Shown here one piece after another: positions 9,776-20,263 of a stretch of 64,000 nucleotides of DNA (within the stretch, counting starts at the first letter, position 1; each line of letters opens with the position of its first letter). This DNA is from Forficula auricularia (lineage: Eukaryota; Arthropoda; Insecta; Dermaptera; Forficulidae). The stretch is from positions 3,136,450 through 3,200,449 of the forward strand of contig JALMQS010000161.1 of the NCBI GenBank assembly GCA_024734495.1. Reading direction: 5' to 3'. Both the position numbers and the translations under genes were made by a program. The notes below the pieces were generated by a model. That model did not search any database, was not told where the DNA came from, and was given only the letters and a program-made list of their open reading frames with translations.

Positions 9776-10140
9776 CAATTAATCATTCTCTTCCTCAATC
9801 TTGCATAATTAAAAAAAAATTGAAATTGTAAATAAAACGAAAATTTTTTTTCACTTTTTCCAAAAAATTTTTATTGTCTAAGACATGTTTCGGGTCTAGT
9901 TGAACCCATCTTCAGTTATTAAAACATACATACTGTACATTACATGAAATGTTAATTTTGTGAATGGTCTGGAGAAGAGAGTTTACTTTGTTTTAATAAT
10001 TGAAAATGGGTTCTACTAGACTCGAAACATGTCTTAGACAATACAATTTTTTTTTTGGAAAAAGTGAAAAATTTTTTCGTTTTTTTTACAATTTCAATTT
10101 TTTTTAATTATGCAAGATTGAGGAAGAGAATGATTAATTG
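9776..10140. repeat. Snap-back palindrome with CTGANGA/GAAAC tip, 9.8 kb
   Basis: Arms 9776-9924 and 9990-10140 are near-complementary over about 150 bp (CAATTAATCATTCTCTTCC against its complement; GTCTAAGACATGTTTCG against CGAAACATGTCTTAGAC), with a spacer of about 65 bp. On the minus strand at 9888-9916 the left arm reads CTGAAGA, T, GGGT...ACCC hairpin, GAAAC. The right arm has a decayed version (10000-10028). The same order marks the ends of the Penelope-like element at 22.9 and 26.5 kb. Confidence 0.8.
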
Positions 10141-10504
10141 TAATGTTATAAAGTGTTACAATCAAGAATATTTTAATTTTAGGAGCTTAACTTAAATTAT
10201 GTAACGCATTTAGAACGACTTTTTAACCTCTACCCCCCCCTGTATAATAGATCGTAACAAAATATTTATCCCCCCCCCCTATATTGTAGGTAAATTCTAA
10301 CTTTCATAATGTTTGACTCTATATTTGAAGAGATTAAATAGGTGTTGTCATGACATATTATTTTATTAAAATCGAATATATTTTTTATTATTCGTTTGTT
10401 AATAAATTATTTAATTATAATATAGGTTTTTAATATCTATTATTATATTAAAATTTAAAATGAAACATAAGTTATAATATAAATTTTTTTTTAGAAAAAT
10501 TCAA

Positions 10505-10800
10505 AGTTTAAAAATTAAAATTATAAGATTTTCAAACTAAAAAAAAAAACAAGAAAAATGAAATATACTATACAATGAACTTATCGTAACAAAAAGGGTT
10601 TTTTTCTGGGGTCAAAATTGGGGGGGGGGGGCGAATTAAAATCTAGGCCTTTGGATCAAACTCAACCAAATTTTATATACATGATCAGTGTGCCCCCAGA
10701 AGTCTATAAGTGCAAAAACTAACCGACCACGGGCTGATTATTTATACAAAATTTGGTTAAGTTTTGTCCAAGAGCCTATATTTTCATATTTTGACCCCCC
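10505..10800 (+). repeat. Family A fragment with G run
   Basis: The segment AAATTAAAATTATAAGAT, an A run, then ACAAGAAAAATGAAAT and CAATGAACTTAT leads to a G run at about 10621-10631. The 110-bp family A submodule follows (AAATCTAGGCC, CTCAACCAAATTTTATATAC, CCCCCAGAAGTCTA). The first part also occurs at 62605-62735, next to another family A copy. Confidence 0.65.
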
Positions 10801-11039
10801 CAATAGCTTTTTTAAATAACCATAACTTTTTCAAAAATTTAGTTATCATGACGATATTTTTATAATTTTTTGTTTTAAATCTACTTTAAAAAAATAGATA
10901 GTTTTTAAATCTTTGTTGCAGTATTAAATTCTTCTTCAACGATAATGTGGTTAGTAACTATTGAGAATGAATGACACTCAAAAATCAAACAAACAGGGCT
11001 GCCAACACTTGTTTTTTTGCTAGTTTAGTTCTTTTATTG

Positions 11040-11246
11040 TTTGGCAAGCTATGTTGGCGAACGTGATTTTTTTTAGTTTTTCCTGAATTTTCGAATTTTC
11101 CGGGTAACTTTTCCAATTTTTTTACGTATTAACCTGAATTGGACTATTACGAAGATTTAAAAAAAAAATAGCCAAATCGGTCCAGGCATTTGAGAGATCT
11201 GCGCTTACAAAGAAACAGAAATTCATTTTTATTATATAGATTTATT
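11040..11246 (+). mobile_element. Probable LINE 3' tail fragment
   Basis: The stretch AGCCAAATCGGTCCAGGCAT followed by AAACAG, AATTCATTTTTATTATATAG resembles the 3' ends of many arthropod non-LTR retrotransposons, which often finish with a conserved 'aaatcggtccag' segment and an AT-rich tail. Only the 3' end is present and no reverse transcriptase is visible nearby. The call rests on recalled family patterns. Confidence 0.45.
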
Positions 11247-11409
11247 AAATTCTTTCTTAGAAATCTGTGCTGGTTCGCTTTTACTTGGTCACAAAAATTA
11301 AACATCAATCTATTAATTCTTATTATAAAAATAGACTTATAAAATTTTGAGGGAAAATTCCTTATATTTCCTCTGTCTCTTAATAAGTGAACATCGAAAA
11401 AATTATTTT

Positions 11410-12345
11410 TAGGAGATATTAATTAATTTGTTAAATTGTCTGTTAGTTCGTTAGTATGTTACAAAATATTGTAATTTTTTAATATAGAAATTAAGACGTG
11501 ATTACATTTTGGATGAACCGAAAATTAACGGGGGTGATCTTAAAAAATTAAAATTAATTTTTAATCTTGAAAATTAAAATAAAAAATAAATTCTAATAGT
11601 TTTTATATTTAATAGACCACTGGCAGGCGTACCGAAACTTGAAAAAGTTTGAACTTTTTCCACCATCTTTTTCTGATTTTTCTGCATTTTTTTTAATTAA
11701 GATCTGAACCTAGAAATCTCAAAATCTAGGCTCAAAAACATATTTATTTTGATCCCAGCGCAAGCTTAATAAAACTTTTCATTCTCCACTTGTCATCATG
11801 TTTGCAAACAAATAGAATTTTTGGAGAAATTTAAAAGCTACCCTTCGACTAAACAAGGCTAACTACCAAGGAAAAATTATAAAAAATAAATTAAAAAAAT
11901 ATTTTTAAATCAAAAAGATGAATATGTAATTATTAGTTTATTTCATGTGCAGATAAATAATTAATAATAATATTGATATTTTGTTCATTTTCAGAAAAAG
12001 TATTCAGAGAAATAGATAATTGGGCCAAGCGGCTTATCACTTAACGGGACATTTGCCGGGCAAAGCGCAATCAGTCAGCCGTCTTCTGCCTCATGGTAGA
12101 CATCACAGCGCTAAACAAGTAAGTTATTTCTCTATCCTCTAATTAAAATTATTAATTATATATTTATATTGCATGATAAAATATTAAATTTTATCATTTC
12201 AGAATTGTTCGCGTTCGTTTCGAGTATTATAAATGCTTGGACAAACCAAATGGTTAAACCTCGCTTTCTCCATCTACTACACCTCATCGGCAAACTCTGG
12301 ATCCAAGGTAGGCTTTTCAACTTTTTTTTAATATATAGGCCTTAC
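11410..12345 (+). repeat. Exon-like duplicated block, copy 1
   Basis: This block of about 930 bp is repeated at 36499-37400. It contains two segments with matching splice signals: TTTTCAG then 11995-12118, ended by GTAAGT; and CATTTCAG then 12203-12307, ended by GTAGGC. The 84-bp intervening sequence is AT-rich. The first segment could read ...REIDNWAKRLIT and the second ELFAFVSS..., but frames are broken by a stop and a one-base difference from copy 2. The upstream part also resembles family A (CTGTTAGTTCGTTAGTATG; ATTAAGACGTGATTA). I do not recognise the product. It may be a processed gene fragment captured by a mobile element. Confidence 0.65.
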
Positions 12346-12440
12346 TCTCCTTTCAAAGAATATATTTTTAATTTACCATACAAGGAATAGTCAAATATTC
12401 TAATTGTGCATGAAAAAATTGTTTTTGCTTCGTTTGTCCT
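12346..12440 (+). repeat. Family A 5' fragment
   Basis: AATATATTTTTAATTTACCATACA then TTGTGCATGAAAAAATTG matches the family A start seen at 38262, 48901, 58663 and 62218. The similarity ends near 12440. Confidence 0.6.
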
Positions 12441-12700
12441 TCTCTCATTCTTCGTTTTCATTAAGCCCCGTGTACGTGTATATACCAAATACTACTTCAT
12501 CATCAGTTTTTTAATTAGAAATATTTTATATGTCATTTCTTATGAATACAATTACCCAAATGGATATAGAAAGTCGTTGAGTTGTTATACCAAGCTATTC
12601 ACATATCAAACGAAAGACTATAATTTTTTATTTTTTTATTTTAAAAGACTATACTTTCGAAAGTTTTACTTTCATCATTATACCTTTCATTCTCCTTAGA
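12440..12700. other. No supported gene; possible decayed repeat
   Basis: A 97-codon frame is open over AT-rich sequence, but its F/Y/I/K-rich product has no motif. TACTTCATCATCAGTTTTTTAATTAGAAATATT (12493-12525) resembles the region next to the GTTTCG...TCATCAG tips at 28.9 and 41.7 kb, so an old element is likely. Confidence 0.35.
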
Positions 12701-12701
12701 G

Positions 12702-12780
12702 CAGTGATTCTTAACAGGGGGGTCGCGAAAATATTAGAATTTTTTTAGTCTTTATAACTTTACAAATAAAAAAAATATAT
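12702..12780 (+). mobile_element. hAT terminus, other end not found
   Basis: CAGTGATTCTTAACAGGGGG followed by GTCGCGA is a typical hAT (Charlie-like) end. I could not find the matching right end or an 8-bp duplication in the following sequence, so only the terminus is annotated. Confidence 0.5.
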
Positions 12781-13139
12781 GATTCTAGTTTTTATAAGTG
12801 ATACATATGAGGGCATTCCACGCCAAATCAGATATTTGAAAAATTTTAATTTTTGATTTTCTCTTATTGTTTGACTATTGTTTTTAGTATCCATCTAAAA
12901 ACTCTTTCTGAGTAAATTTTGAAAAATTTTTTGGTCACTGGTTTAAAAGATATCGAATTTCGGTTTTTTCGCTCATAGCTTCTTAAAAAATGGCCCAAAT
13001 TAAAAGGTTTTTTTTTTGAAATTTTTGTTTTTTACATACTTTTTAAAAAATATACAAAAAATTATTTAATGTGTTTTTATTTGCTATTTTTGAGTTTGAA
13101 AATTTTAATCTTGTTTTTGAAACTGTATGTTATATAAAT

Positions 13140-13460
13140 ATACATAATAGAATCCGAAGCCAGTAAATTTTTTTTCATTTTTCTCGATCGATATACATAA
13201 TAATTAATAGAATCCGAAGCCAATAAAAAAAAATTCTTTTTCTCGATCGATATACATAATAATTAATAAAATCCGGAGAAAATAAAAACAAACTTTTTTC
13301 TTTTTCTCTATCGATATACATAATAATTTTTTAAAAATTTATTTTTCTCGATCGATATACATAATAATTAATAGAATCCGAAGCCAATAAAGAAAAAAAA
13401 CTTTTCTTTTTCTAGATCGATATACATAATAATTAATACAATCCGAAGCCAATAAAAATA
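13140..13460. repeat. Satellite G, about 60-bp tandem array, first part
   Basis: About five diverged units repeat CTCGATCGATATACATAATAATTAATAGAATCCGAAGCCAATAAA followed by an A/T run. The period is about 60 bp. The array continues at 14197-14305 beyond an inserted family B element. Confidence 0.85.
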
Positions 13461-14197
13461 AAAATAATTTTTTAAGAAAAAAATAAAACCGACTTCAAAA
13501 AAATTAAATGCAACAAATAAAATATACTAAAAGGTATAAAATAATTATTAACTTATTTAGTTACAACTAAGCTACGAAATATTAACATGAAATTACTTTT
13601 TGAAGTCGGTGCCAAACATACCTTTTATGAATCGCACTCGACGGATCTTACTTAGTACGTTTGGCGGGTACGCTCGCTTATAGGTATAGTTTGTTTGGCA
13701 CCGACTACAAAAAGTAATTTCATGTTAATATTTCGTAGTTTAGTTGTAACTAAATAAGTTAATAATTATTTTATACCTTTTAGTGTATTTTATTTGTTGC
13801 ATTTAATTTTTTTGAAGTCGGTTTTTTATTTTTTCTTAAAAAATTATTTTTATTTTTCTCTTTTTAGTGATGTTATTAATAGTGATCATATCATCAGAAC
13901 TTGACCAAATTAATATGGCCCCATCCCTAAGATACCCCCTTTCCAATAAAAAAAGAATCATCGAAATCGGTTCATAAACAAAGAAGTTAGGCCTGAACAA
14001 ACCTAACAAAAAAGGTCTAATACCTATGAAAAAAAAATGGGACCAATCGGAAGGTAGACTGAACCCAATGAATTTTTTTTCAAAATCAGTTCACAATTGG
14101 CGGAGATATGAGGTAACATAGGCACAAAAAAAAAAAAAAAAAAAAAAAAAATTCAGTCGAATAGAGAACCTCTTCCTTTTTTGAAGTCGGTTTAAAA
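13457..14197 (-). mobile_element. Family B element (CCGACTTC type), copy 1, inserted in satellite G
   Basis: This roughly 740-bp element interrupts satellite G inside an A run. It consists of a snap-back part (13457-13858), with arms of about 150 bp ending in ACCGACTTC and GAAGTCGGT around a core TTTATGAATCGCACTCGACG, and a body (about 13859-14197) with CAGAACTTGACCAAATTAAT and GGCGGAGATATGAGGTAACA, ending GAAGTCGGTTT. Other copies are at 47050-47786 (opposite orientation) and 56016-56750. No protein is encoded. I do not know its class, though similar CCGACTTC repeats are familiar to me from other arthropod genomes. Confidence 0.8.
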
Positions 14198-14310
14198 AAA
14201 AACTTTTTCTCGATCGATATACATAATAATTTATAGAATCCGAAGCCAATAAAAAAAAACTTTTTCATTTTTCTCGATCGATATACATAATAATTAATTT
14301 TTATTTTCCT
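14197..14310. repeat. Satellite G, second part
   Basis: Two more units (CTCGATCGATATACATAATAATTTATAGAATCCGAAGCC and a following copy) continue the array across the family B insertion, showing that B landed in the array. Confidence 0.8.
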
Positions 14311-14439
14311 TGAATAAATTTGATAATTTTAGTTAATCTTTTTTTTGCTTTGTCTATTTTTCTTTCCCTCGATGTTATTATCTTAGTTAATAGGTATTTT
14401 TAAATTTCAAAGAAGCTTTAGGGAGGGGTTTAATTTTTA

Positions 14440-14725
14440 AAGACATGAAGGGTCTTTGAAAAGTCAAATTCCATGTTGTGTGTGTCTTTCTCTCCGTCTG
14501 CTCTGGATGGGTTCCCCTTGAGCTGGAAAGCGCCAGGGGCAACCAACCAGGAAATATCATCCCCTGCACCCCTTGGGGAGTGCAAGGGGGCGAACGAGGT
14601 CTTTACCGGGCGTTCACTTCTAAAGGGGAGCAAAATAGTGAAACAGTGCGGTCGAGGTAGTGATTTGGACTTGTTTACCACGGGGTTAAGGGAACAACCA
14701 TATGACTATTAGTGCCCAGTCAATT
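14440..14725. other. GC-moderate unique segment, unassigned
   Basis: Composition rises relative to the neighbourhood (GGGTTCCCCTTGAGCTGG, TGCACCCCTTGGGGAGTG, AAGGGGGCGAACGAGG). Several 60-80 codon frames are open on both strands, and none has a recognisable motif. An unannotated exon or a regulatory element is possible. Confidence 0.25.
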
Positions 14726-14889
14726 ATAATTAATCAGCTGGGAATATGTATGTATCAGAGTATTGTTAATTTTGATTATATTATATTATATATTATTAAT
14801 ATGCACAATATGTGTACTTAATCAAGTATTTTAGCAGGTATTTGGACGAGAAAGTAGCAAATCAAAAAATTTACATCGATTTACGCGAC

Positions 14890-14919
14890 GTTTCGCCAAT
14901 TTTATTTTGGCTTCATCAG
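14890..14919 (-). other. CTGATGA/hairpin/GAAAC motif (single copy)
   Basis: On the minus strand: CTGATGA, A, then GCCAA AATAAAA TTGGC (5-bp hairpin), then GAAACGTCGCG. No inverted partner arm is visible nearby. See the finding on this motif. Confidence 0.5.
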
Positions 14920-15046
14920 GCGTCCAAAAAACACAAAAAGAAGAGTTTCAGAGAAATTAAAAAATTAAATCATTTCTTTCTTTTATGGTTAAATAAACAA
15001 ATTATATTACATATAACATACCTCAATGATGATAATTAATTGTAAA

Positions 15047-15175
15047 GATAAAAGTACTATGAGTTAAGATTTCTAGGTCATAGTAAGTAAAAGAATATTG
15101 CATATAATATTTATTTACTTTTATCTTTATTAAAGATGTTTCACCTTGCACCAACACCACAATCCCTATTAATAA
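15047..15175 (+). repeat. Decayed relative of the 52-kb palindrome
   Basis: The start (AAAGATAAAAGTACTATGAGTTAAG) and the end (ATTTACTTTTATCTTTATTAAAGATGTTTCACCTTGCACC, then AACACCACAATC) match the outer arms and right flank of the palindrome at 51821-52163. The internal part is lost. Confidence 0.65.
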
Positions 15176-15179
15176 TTAA

Positions 15180-17145
15180 TTGGAAGATATAATAGATATT
15201 AGGGTGGTTCTTATTTTGCATATTTTCAAATTTTTACGCTGACAAGGGCTCATATGGTTCGAAATAAATAAAAAATATCCTAGCTCTATATCGAGTATTG
15301 TGTCAGTTCGAATGGATATTTCTAGAATAACAGAAACCAGCTTTAATTTGTTTTCGACTAAAATTTTGTCAGGACTTTTTAATATACGCTTAATGAGATA
15401 AATAACACGAAGGAAGGGAAAAGAGGATTATTCTATCCGCTACCTTTTTATCTAAAAGATTCTCAATTATATAATAAATATAAATATACAGGTCTGCGAA
15501 ATTTAGTTTTTGAAAAGTTGTTCGTAATATTGAGTTAGATAATAGATATATTTTGATTTCTACATCCAAATACAGTAGAAATGATGTCTAAAGAAATTCT
15601 ATAAAATTACAATTTTTAGTAGGTACACTTTGAAATTTGAAATTGTCTCTAAATTTTTTATTTTTATTCATAAAGCATGTCAATAAGTAGATGTAAATTT
15701 TTAAAAAATCTGAGGCAAACGAAGGGTTTTTACAATCCAAAGCTAGGATTGAGTCCAATTAATACCTTAACCATCATTAATTATTGTTTTATGAAAAAAT
15801 CTGATGTGAAATACAAAAAAGAAATTTATTTTAAGTAGCCCCAAATATCCCCCATGTTTCAAGTCTCTATCTCAATTATAACCTGTGCCCCCAGGGATGT
15901 AAGTTGCTCATCTAAATAACATGGGATTTTGAGGAATAATTTTTTAAGACGTATTCCACAAATTTTGAATTTTTAAAATTCTTAAAAAAATTGCAAAAAA
16001 TATTCTGTTTAGATATCGATCAGAGCGAATTCAGTGGAGTCTTCAGAACTCTGTGCGCCGGGTTGCTGAACATCAGGCGCTAGCGAAATATTACTTATAC
16101 AACTGGCATGACGATGCATGTACCTATTAAATTCAATTGAAATTTTTATTTTGCTTTCTGTGTTTATTAAGGTATTTTCAATAATATTTTTTTTCTGTCT
16201 GTGTGAATTCATTCACTCATTGTAGCCCAAGAATGGAGAGTAGCAAATATTTATTCCTAGTTACCACGCGAGGGGGTGGGATGAATTGAAGGGGCGAAGG
16301 GGGGGGGCAATGTACTCTTATGTTCAAGGGGAATTGGGCTTTATTTAAATTTACGTTAAGGTTTCTTTATTATTAGGTTATTAATTTATCTGCTTCGACT
16401 TTTTATGGGGTTTGAGCGTGTATCTCAGTGGCTGATCCAAGCTCGGCGTCCCTATAATGGAGAATGAAATGTTTATGTGACGGTGAGGGATGTGAGGATG
16501 CGGACTTCCTGGTACTTATTCTATAAATAATTGTAATACAGACCAACAGTTAGCAAAAGACAATGAGACGTTTATTCCTGAGCAGTACAATTAGTTGAGG
16601 TGAGGTAGAGAGTATCGTACACGGCAAACTCTGTTGGGTCCAGCGGGATTATTGATAGACTTGTCGCTGCTGAAGAACGGCCGGTGAGAATAATATATAT
16701 ATAACGGGTTTGAGTGCCGACTTCGAAGGTGTGCTTCTCGGGTCTCAATGTAGATAATTATATATATATATCAGCGGTACGCGCCTTGTATGCCGGTAGT
16801 CCTTGTATATGACGACGAACGTGTACCAATAATACTGTGCCTTAGATGACGAAGGTTGCTCGATGAAGAAAAGAATATAGAACATATATGTATCAGGAGA
16901 AGTTGCAGCTTCTGGCTCTCTCGCTGTGGTAATAATAATATGTATGTATACACTCTCAGCTAAGACTAGACTCAGTAAGGTGTATTGTCTAGGTGAAAAA
17001 TCGAATAGAAGTGTGTATTGTATGTATAAGCGAATGCTAAAATTATATATATGTGTTGTGTAAGCGAAGACTAGCAGCGTGTATATAGAAGTGATATTTA
17101 GAGCAAAGATGACTTTATGAAAAAAAAATAAAAGAGGAAGAAAAA
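15180..17145. other. No gene seen
   Basis: Mostly unique AT-rich DNA. GC-richer short stretches lie at 16010-16090 and 16600-16850. No tRNA, long frame or repeat boundary can be supported. A G-rich stretch (AGGGGCGAAGGGGGGGGCAA) is at about 16290. Confidence 0.45.
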
Positions 17146-17149
17146 ATAT

Positions 17150-17285
17150 TATATATTGAAAAAATTTACTTTTTATATTTTTTTAATTTTAAACGTGAAA
17201 CAAGTGATCTAGAAAACCTAACTCGCATAGTAAAAATTAATATCCCATAAAATATTTATTTACGTTTATTTTTTTATCTTTTTCC
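17150..17285 (+). repeat. Solo arm related to the 52-kb palindrome
   Basis: TATTGAAAAAATTTACTTTT, GTGAAACAAGTGAT, CATAGTAAAAATTAATATCC and ATTTATTTACG correspond in order to the right arm at 52043-52163, with many differences. It is a decayed single arm. Confidence 0.5.
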
Positions 17286-17289
17286 AAAC

Positions 17290-18480
17290 ATACATCTTCT
17301 ATCAAAAATATTTATAATTATAATATTTCTTTCTGCTTTATTTTATTTATTTATTTTATTTTGATCAAGATAAACAGAGTAAAATAAAATACCAATTTCA
17401 CTCGGAGCTAAAATCTGCGACCCGTTACAAAACAACATCAAATCCCTCTTTCTCGTAAAGTTGAACTTTTCTCATATTCCTATCGTGTGTTTTTTGTTTT
17501 GCATCTTTTTTACCAAATAAATCCACGCTTTATGTTCCGGCATAAGATGACACTTTATTCTCCAGTATTTATTAAGACCTAATTTGTTTCCTTGTCTCGC
17601 CCGAAGGGCCAAACTTTCCTCGCAGAGACATTTGAGAAAGAAGCGAAAGAAGCCTCGAGTAAAATAATAAGGTTATGGGTTGTGGGATATGAAGAGCATA
17701 TAGCCTCGGCTGGCCAACCTGGATGCCTTCGGGCGTCCATTTGACTACTTACCATTAACTCTTCTTCTTCATTGCTTGTTTAGATACGCAAACGCTCTTA
17801 AAAGATTAATCCTGGCTATCGCTCATCTCAAAAATAAATATCCCTAACGATTTTATGTTTTTATTTAGATATACCTAATTGATCCCTATCTTGTCTCGTG
17901 GGATTTAAAATAATAATTTAAATTTCCTAATTTTAATAAATTTTATTTGTCATGAACTATTAGTGGGTTTTAAAATTAAAAAAATCTCATCGGCGTTGTC
18001 CCACAAGGCGATTAATCGCTCCGTGCGCAACCGCACGTAGCGCCACCCGTGGCCAAAAAAACAACTTCAGGTACGATAATAGTGTATAAAGCAATAGGCA
18101 TTTACAAAAAATAATTAATTTCACAAAAATTACAATATTTAAAAGCTAAAATAATCCTAGATTTTCGTAATAAATAAATTTGTTAAAAAAGAATTAAAAT
18201 AATATCTTAAAAATATAATTTTTCAATTAAAAATAATCTTTAAATATCCTTATTGAGATTACCCTTCATGAAATTTCATAATGGATAAAATTATGTAAAA
18301 TGGCTTTGAAAAAATTACCCATTCAATCGATTTTAATTAACAAAAATATTTATGAATATTAAATATCATTTTTCAATTATATAAAATTGTTTGTATGAAT
18401 TAAATATTAATTTCCTTACACTTACTCCGACTTTTATAAAGCTTTCAACCAATGCACAAGTCTAAGCATTTTGTGTTGAT
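17290..18480. other. No gene seen; small GC-rich patches
   Basis: AT-rich with two small GC-richer patches (17590-17760, CTCGCCCGAAGGGCCAAAC; 17990-18060, GTGCGCAACCGCACGTAGCG, which can form a short hairpin). No reading frame or RNA gene is supported. Confidence 0.45.
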
Positions 18481-18489
18481 AGTTAGGGT

Positions 18490-18655
18490 CGAGGGGAGAA
18501 CCGCGATTGGAATTAGATGTACACTGTCTTTGGAATTATCTAGAATTATTTTGGAAATCATTGGATAATGCTCCTTCATCTATTGTCTTCTACTTGGAAA
18601 TGAAAATGGAAGTGGAAGTAGGTGAATACGATATTAGGTCGCAGTTCACCCCTCA
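18490..18655. mobile_element. hAT MITE, family D, copy 1
   Basis: Inverted ends CGAGGGGAGAACCGCG and complement TGAGGGGTGAACTGCG are flanked by GTTAGGGT (18482-18489) and GTTAGGTT (18656-18663), an 8-bp duplication with one difference. The 166-bp interior holds GGAAGTAGGTG-type repeats. Other copies are at 39177, 52902 and 53515. Confidence 0.88.
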
Positions 18656-18719
18656 GTTAGGTTTAACCGAAGAAAAAAATAAAATTCATAGCTGGAATTT
18701 AGTGAAGTGTTATAGTTAA

Positions 18720-19005
18720 GAAAAAGTTTTAATTTAATTTAACTCTCAGGAAAAGTTTTCAGGTTAAAAAGCTAAAATTTGGTGCATTGTAAGATATTTG
18801 CGTTCCAATTTTCAGCTCATTAACTAAAACCTTTCAAGATTGTCATTTTGTACTCTCAGAAAACGTTTTCAGGTAAAAATCTAAAATATAATATGTAAAA
18901 TATCCATGGTTTTATAGAAATTCTGAATTTGATTTAAAAATTCTGATTTTGATTTTTAAAATCCTGAATTTGATAAGGAAAAGTCCGAATTTGAAGTTAA
19001 AACCC
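18720..19005 (-). repeat. Repeat also present at 53805-54075
   Basis: The reverse complement matches 53805-54075: GAACGCAAATATCTTACAATGCACCAAAT, CCTTTCAAG, ATCAAATTCAGAATTT and TCAAATTCGGACTTTTCC. In both places it lies next to a family D hAT MITE, on the same side relative to orientation. Confidence 0.65.
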
Positions 19006-19113
19006 TATCTATATATTGATAGATAGATTCACGGTTTTATTATCTTTACCTTTATCAAGTTCTGGAAAATAAGTCAAACAAGTGCGAGTTGGGCATCGTA
19101 TGTTATATACTAC

Positions 19114-19419
19114 TAGCTGACGACCGGGCCTTCGGCCCGGCGTCCACCTAGCCCCGGCGGGAAGCCGTCTCGTTCATACCAATTTAATAATTGAAATTTA
19201 AAATCTTACTGTAAGTATCGAAAGAATGTGCACGAATGAAATTGATTCAAAAATAAGGAAGAATAAGGAAAGATTTATTTAACACATTGCTAAGCACGAT
19301 CACTATCTGACCAATCAGAATCGTTCTAATAATTTAACGCTTTGGCATTGGCTATGCACTGGCCAATCAGATCGTTTCCACATACATATATATCCACATA
19401 CTTTTTCTATTTTATATAT

Positions 19420-19420
<1 letters not shown>
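19114..19420 (+). repeat. Family K repeat, copy 3 (best preserved)
   Basis: It starts TAGCTGACGACCGGGCCTTC. The first hairpin is CCGGGCC TTC GGCCCGG inside GACG/CGTC, and the second is CTAGCCCC GGC GGGAAG. The body matches copy 1 (TCTCGTTCATACCAATTTAA, CACTATCTGACCAATCAGAA, ACTGGCCAATCAGATCG) and ends in TATATATAGATAGA. Confidence 0.75.
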
Positions 19421-19474
<54 letters not shown>

Positions 19475-19478
19475 TATA
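19418..19478 (+). repeat. (TAGA)n microsatellite
   Basis: About twelve uninterrupted GATA/TAGA units directly follow the family K body and are likely its expanded 3' tail. Confidence 0.95.
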
Positions 19479-19479
19479 T

Positions 19480-20262
19480 GTAAATAAATATGTTTAACTA
19501 GATTGCAGTACATCGTTAAATTATTTTTATTATCTGAAAATATATTCTAATAATTCCGATGTTGTAAAATCCAGAAGCGAACTCTTTCCAGGAGATTTCC
19601 CAAATGTAATTTAGAAATCCTTTTGAGATCAAATATTTCATAATTAATTCGATTAAATTCAAATTTGATCTAAAGAATAGAAAGAGGTAAGCTATTAGAT
19701 GATGCAGGAATTTCAATAGAAAGTACGAGGATAAATTGGAATGATTTTAATTTATAAATTTAAACTGCTGTCAGAGGAAAATCGCCTCCTCCGCAGACCC
19801 CACCACTCTTCAGGATCCCTCCGAGTCTACCTCGGAGTTGGAATTTATAAAAAGGATCTAATTGGATGATTGACCTCTAAATCTTGATTTTAGTTCATTT
19901 TCGAGTTAATAATAATAAAAAATAAAACAACAACTCGACGTTACAATAATAATTCATCAAAAAAAGAGGCTTGTGATTTATGAGTAAATGGATTTTTGCC
20001 GGCCTTTTCCTGAAACACCTGTTGGAAGTGACGGACCGTCCAGGGTAACTTAAAAAATACGATTAAAACATTTACAGACCTGATGCACGCTTGCCTGCAA
20101 GACAACTTAATGAGCTTTGCTTGAACAAGGGTCTTTCAAACGATTATCAAGATGCCTAAGTGTTTTACTATAATCGGAATAGATTTGATATATTCGACAG
20201 ACAGGTTTATATCATCCCTATGACATTTAGGGGCAGTTGCAAAAACAAAGGATCACACTATG
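19480..20262. other. No gene seen
   Basis: AT-rich unique DNA with no supported feature. Confidence 0.5.
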
Positions 20263-20263
20263 C

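Noticed and set aside
9888..9916. A firm hammerhead ribozyme annotation
   Set aside because: CTGANGA and GAAA flank a hairpin, but one unpaired base precedes the stem and I could not trace stems I and III. It is reported as a testable finding only.
11995..12307. A working two-exon gene
   Set aside because: Frames are broken in copy 1 and stop early in both copies, the spacer is as similar as the exon-like parts, and no upstream start or promoter was found.
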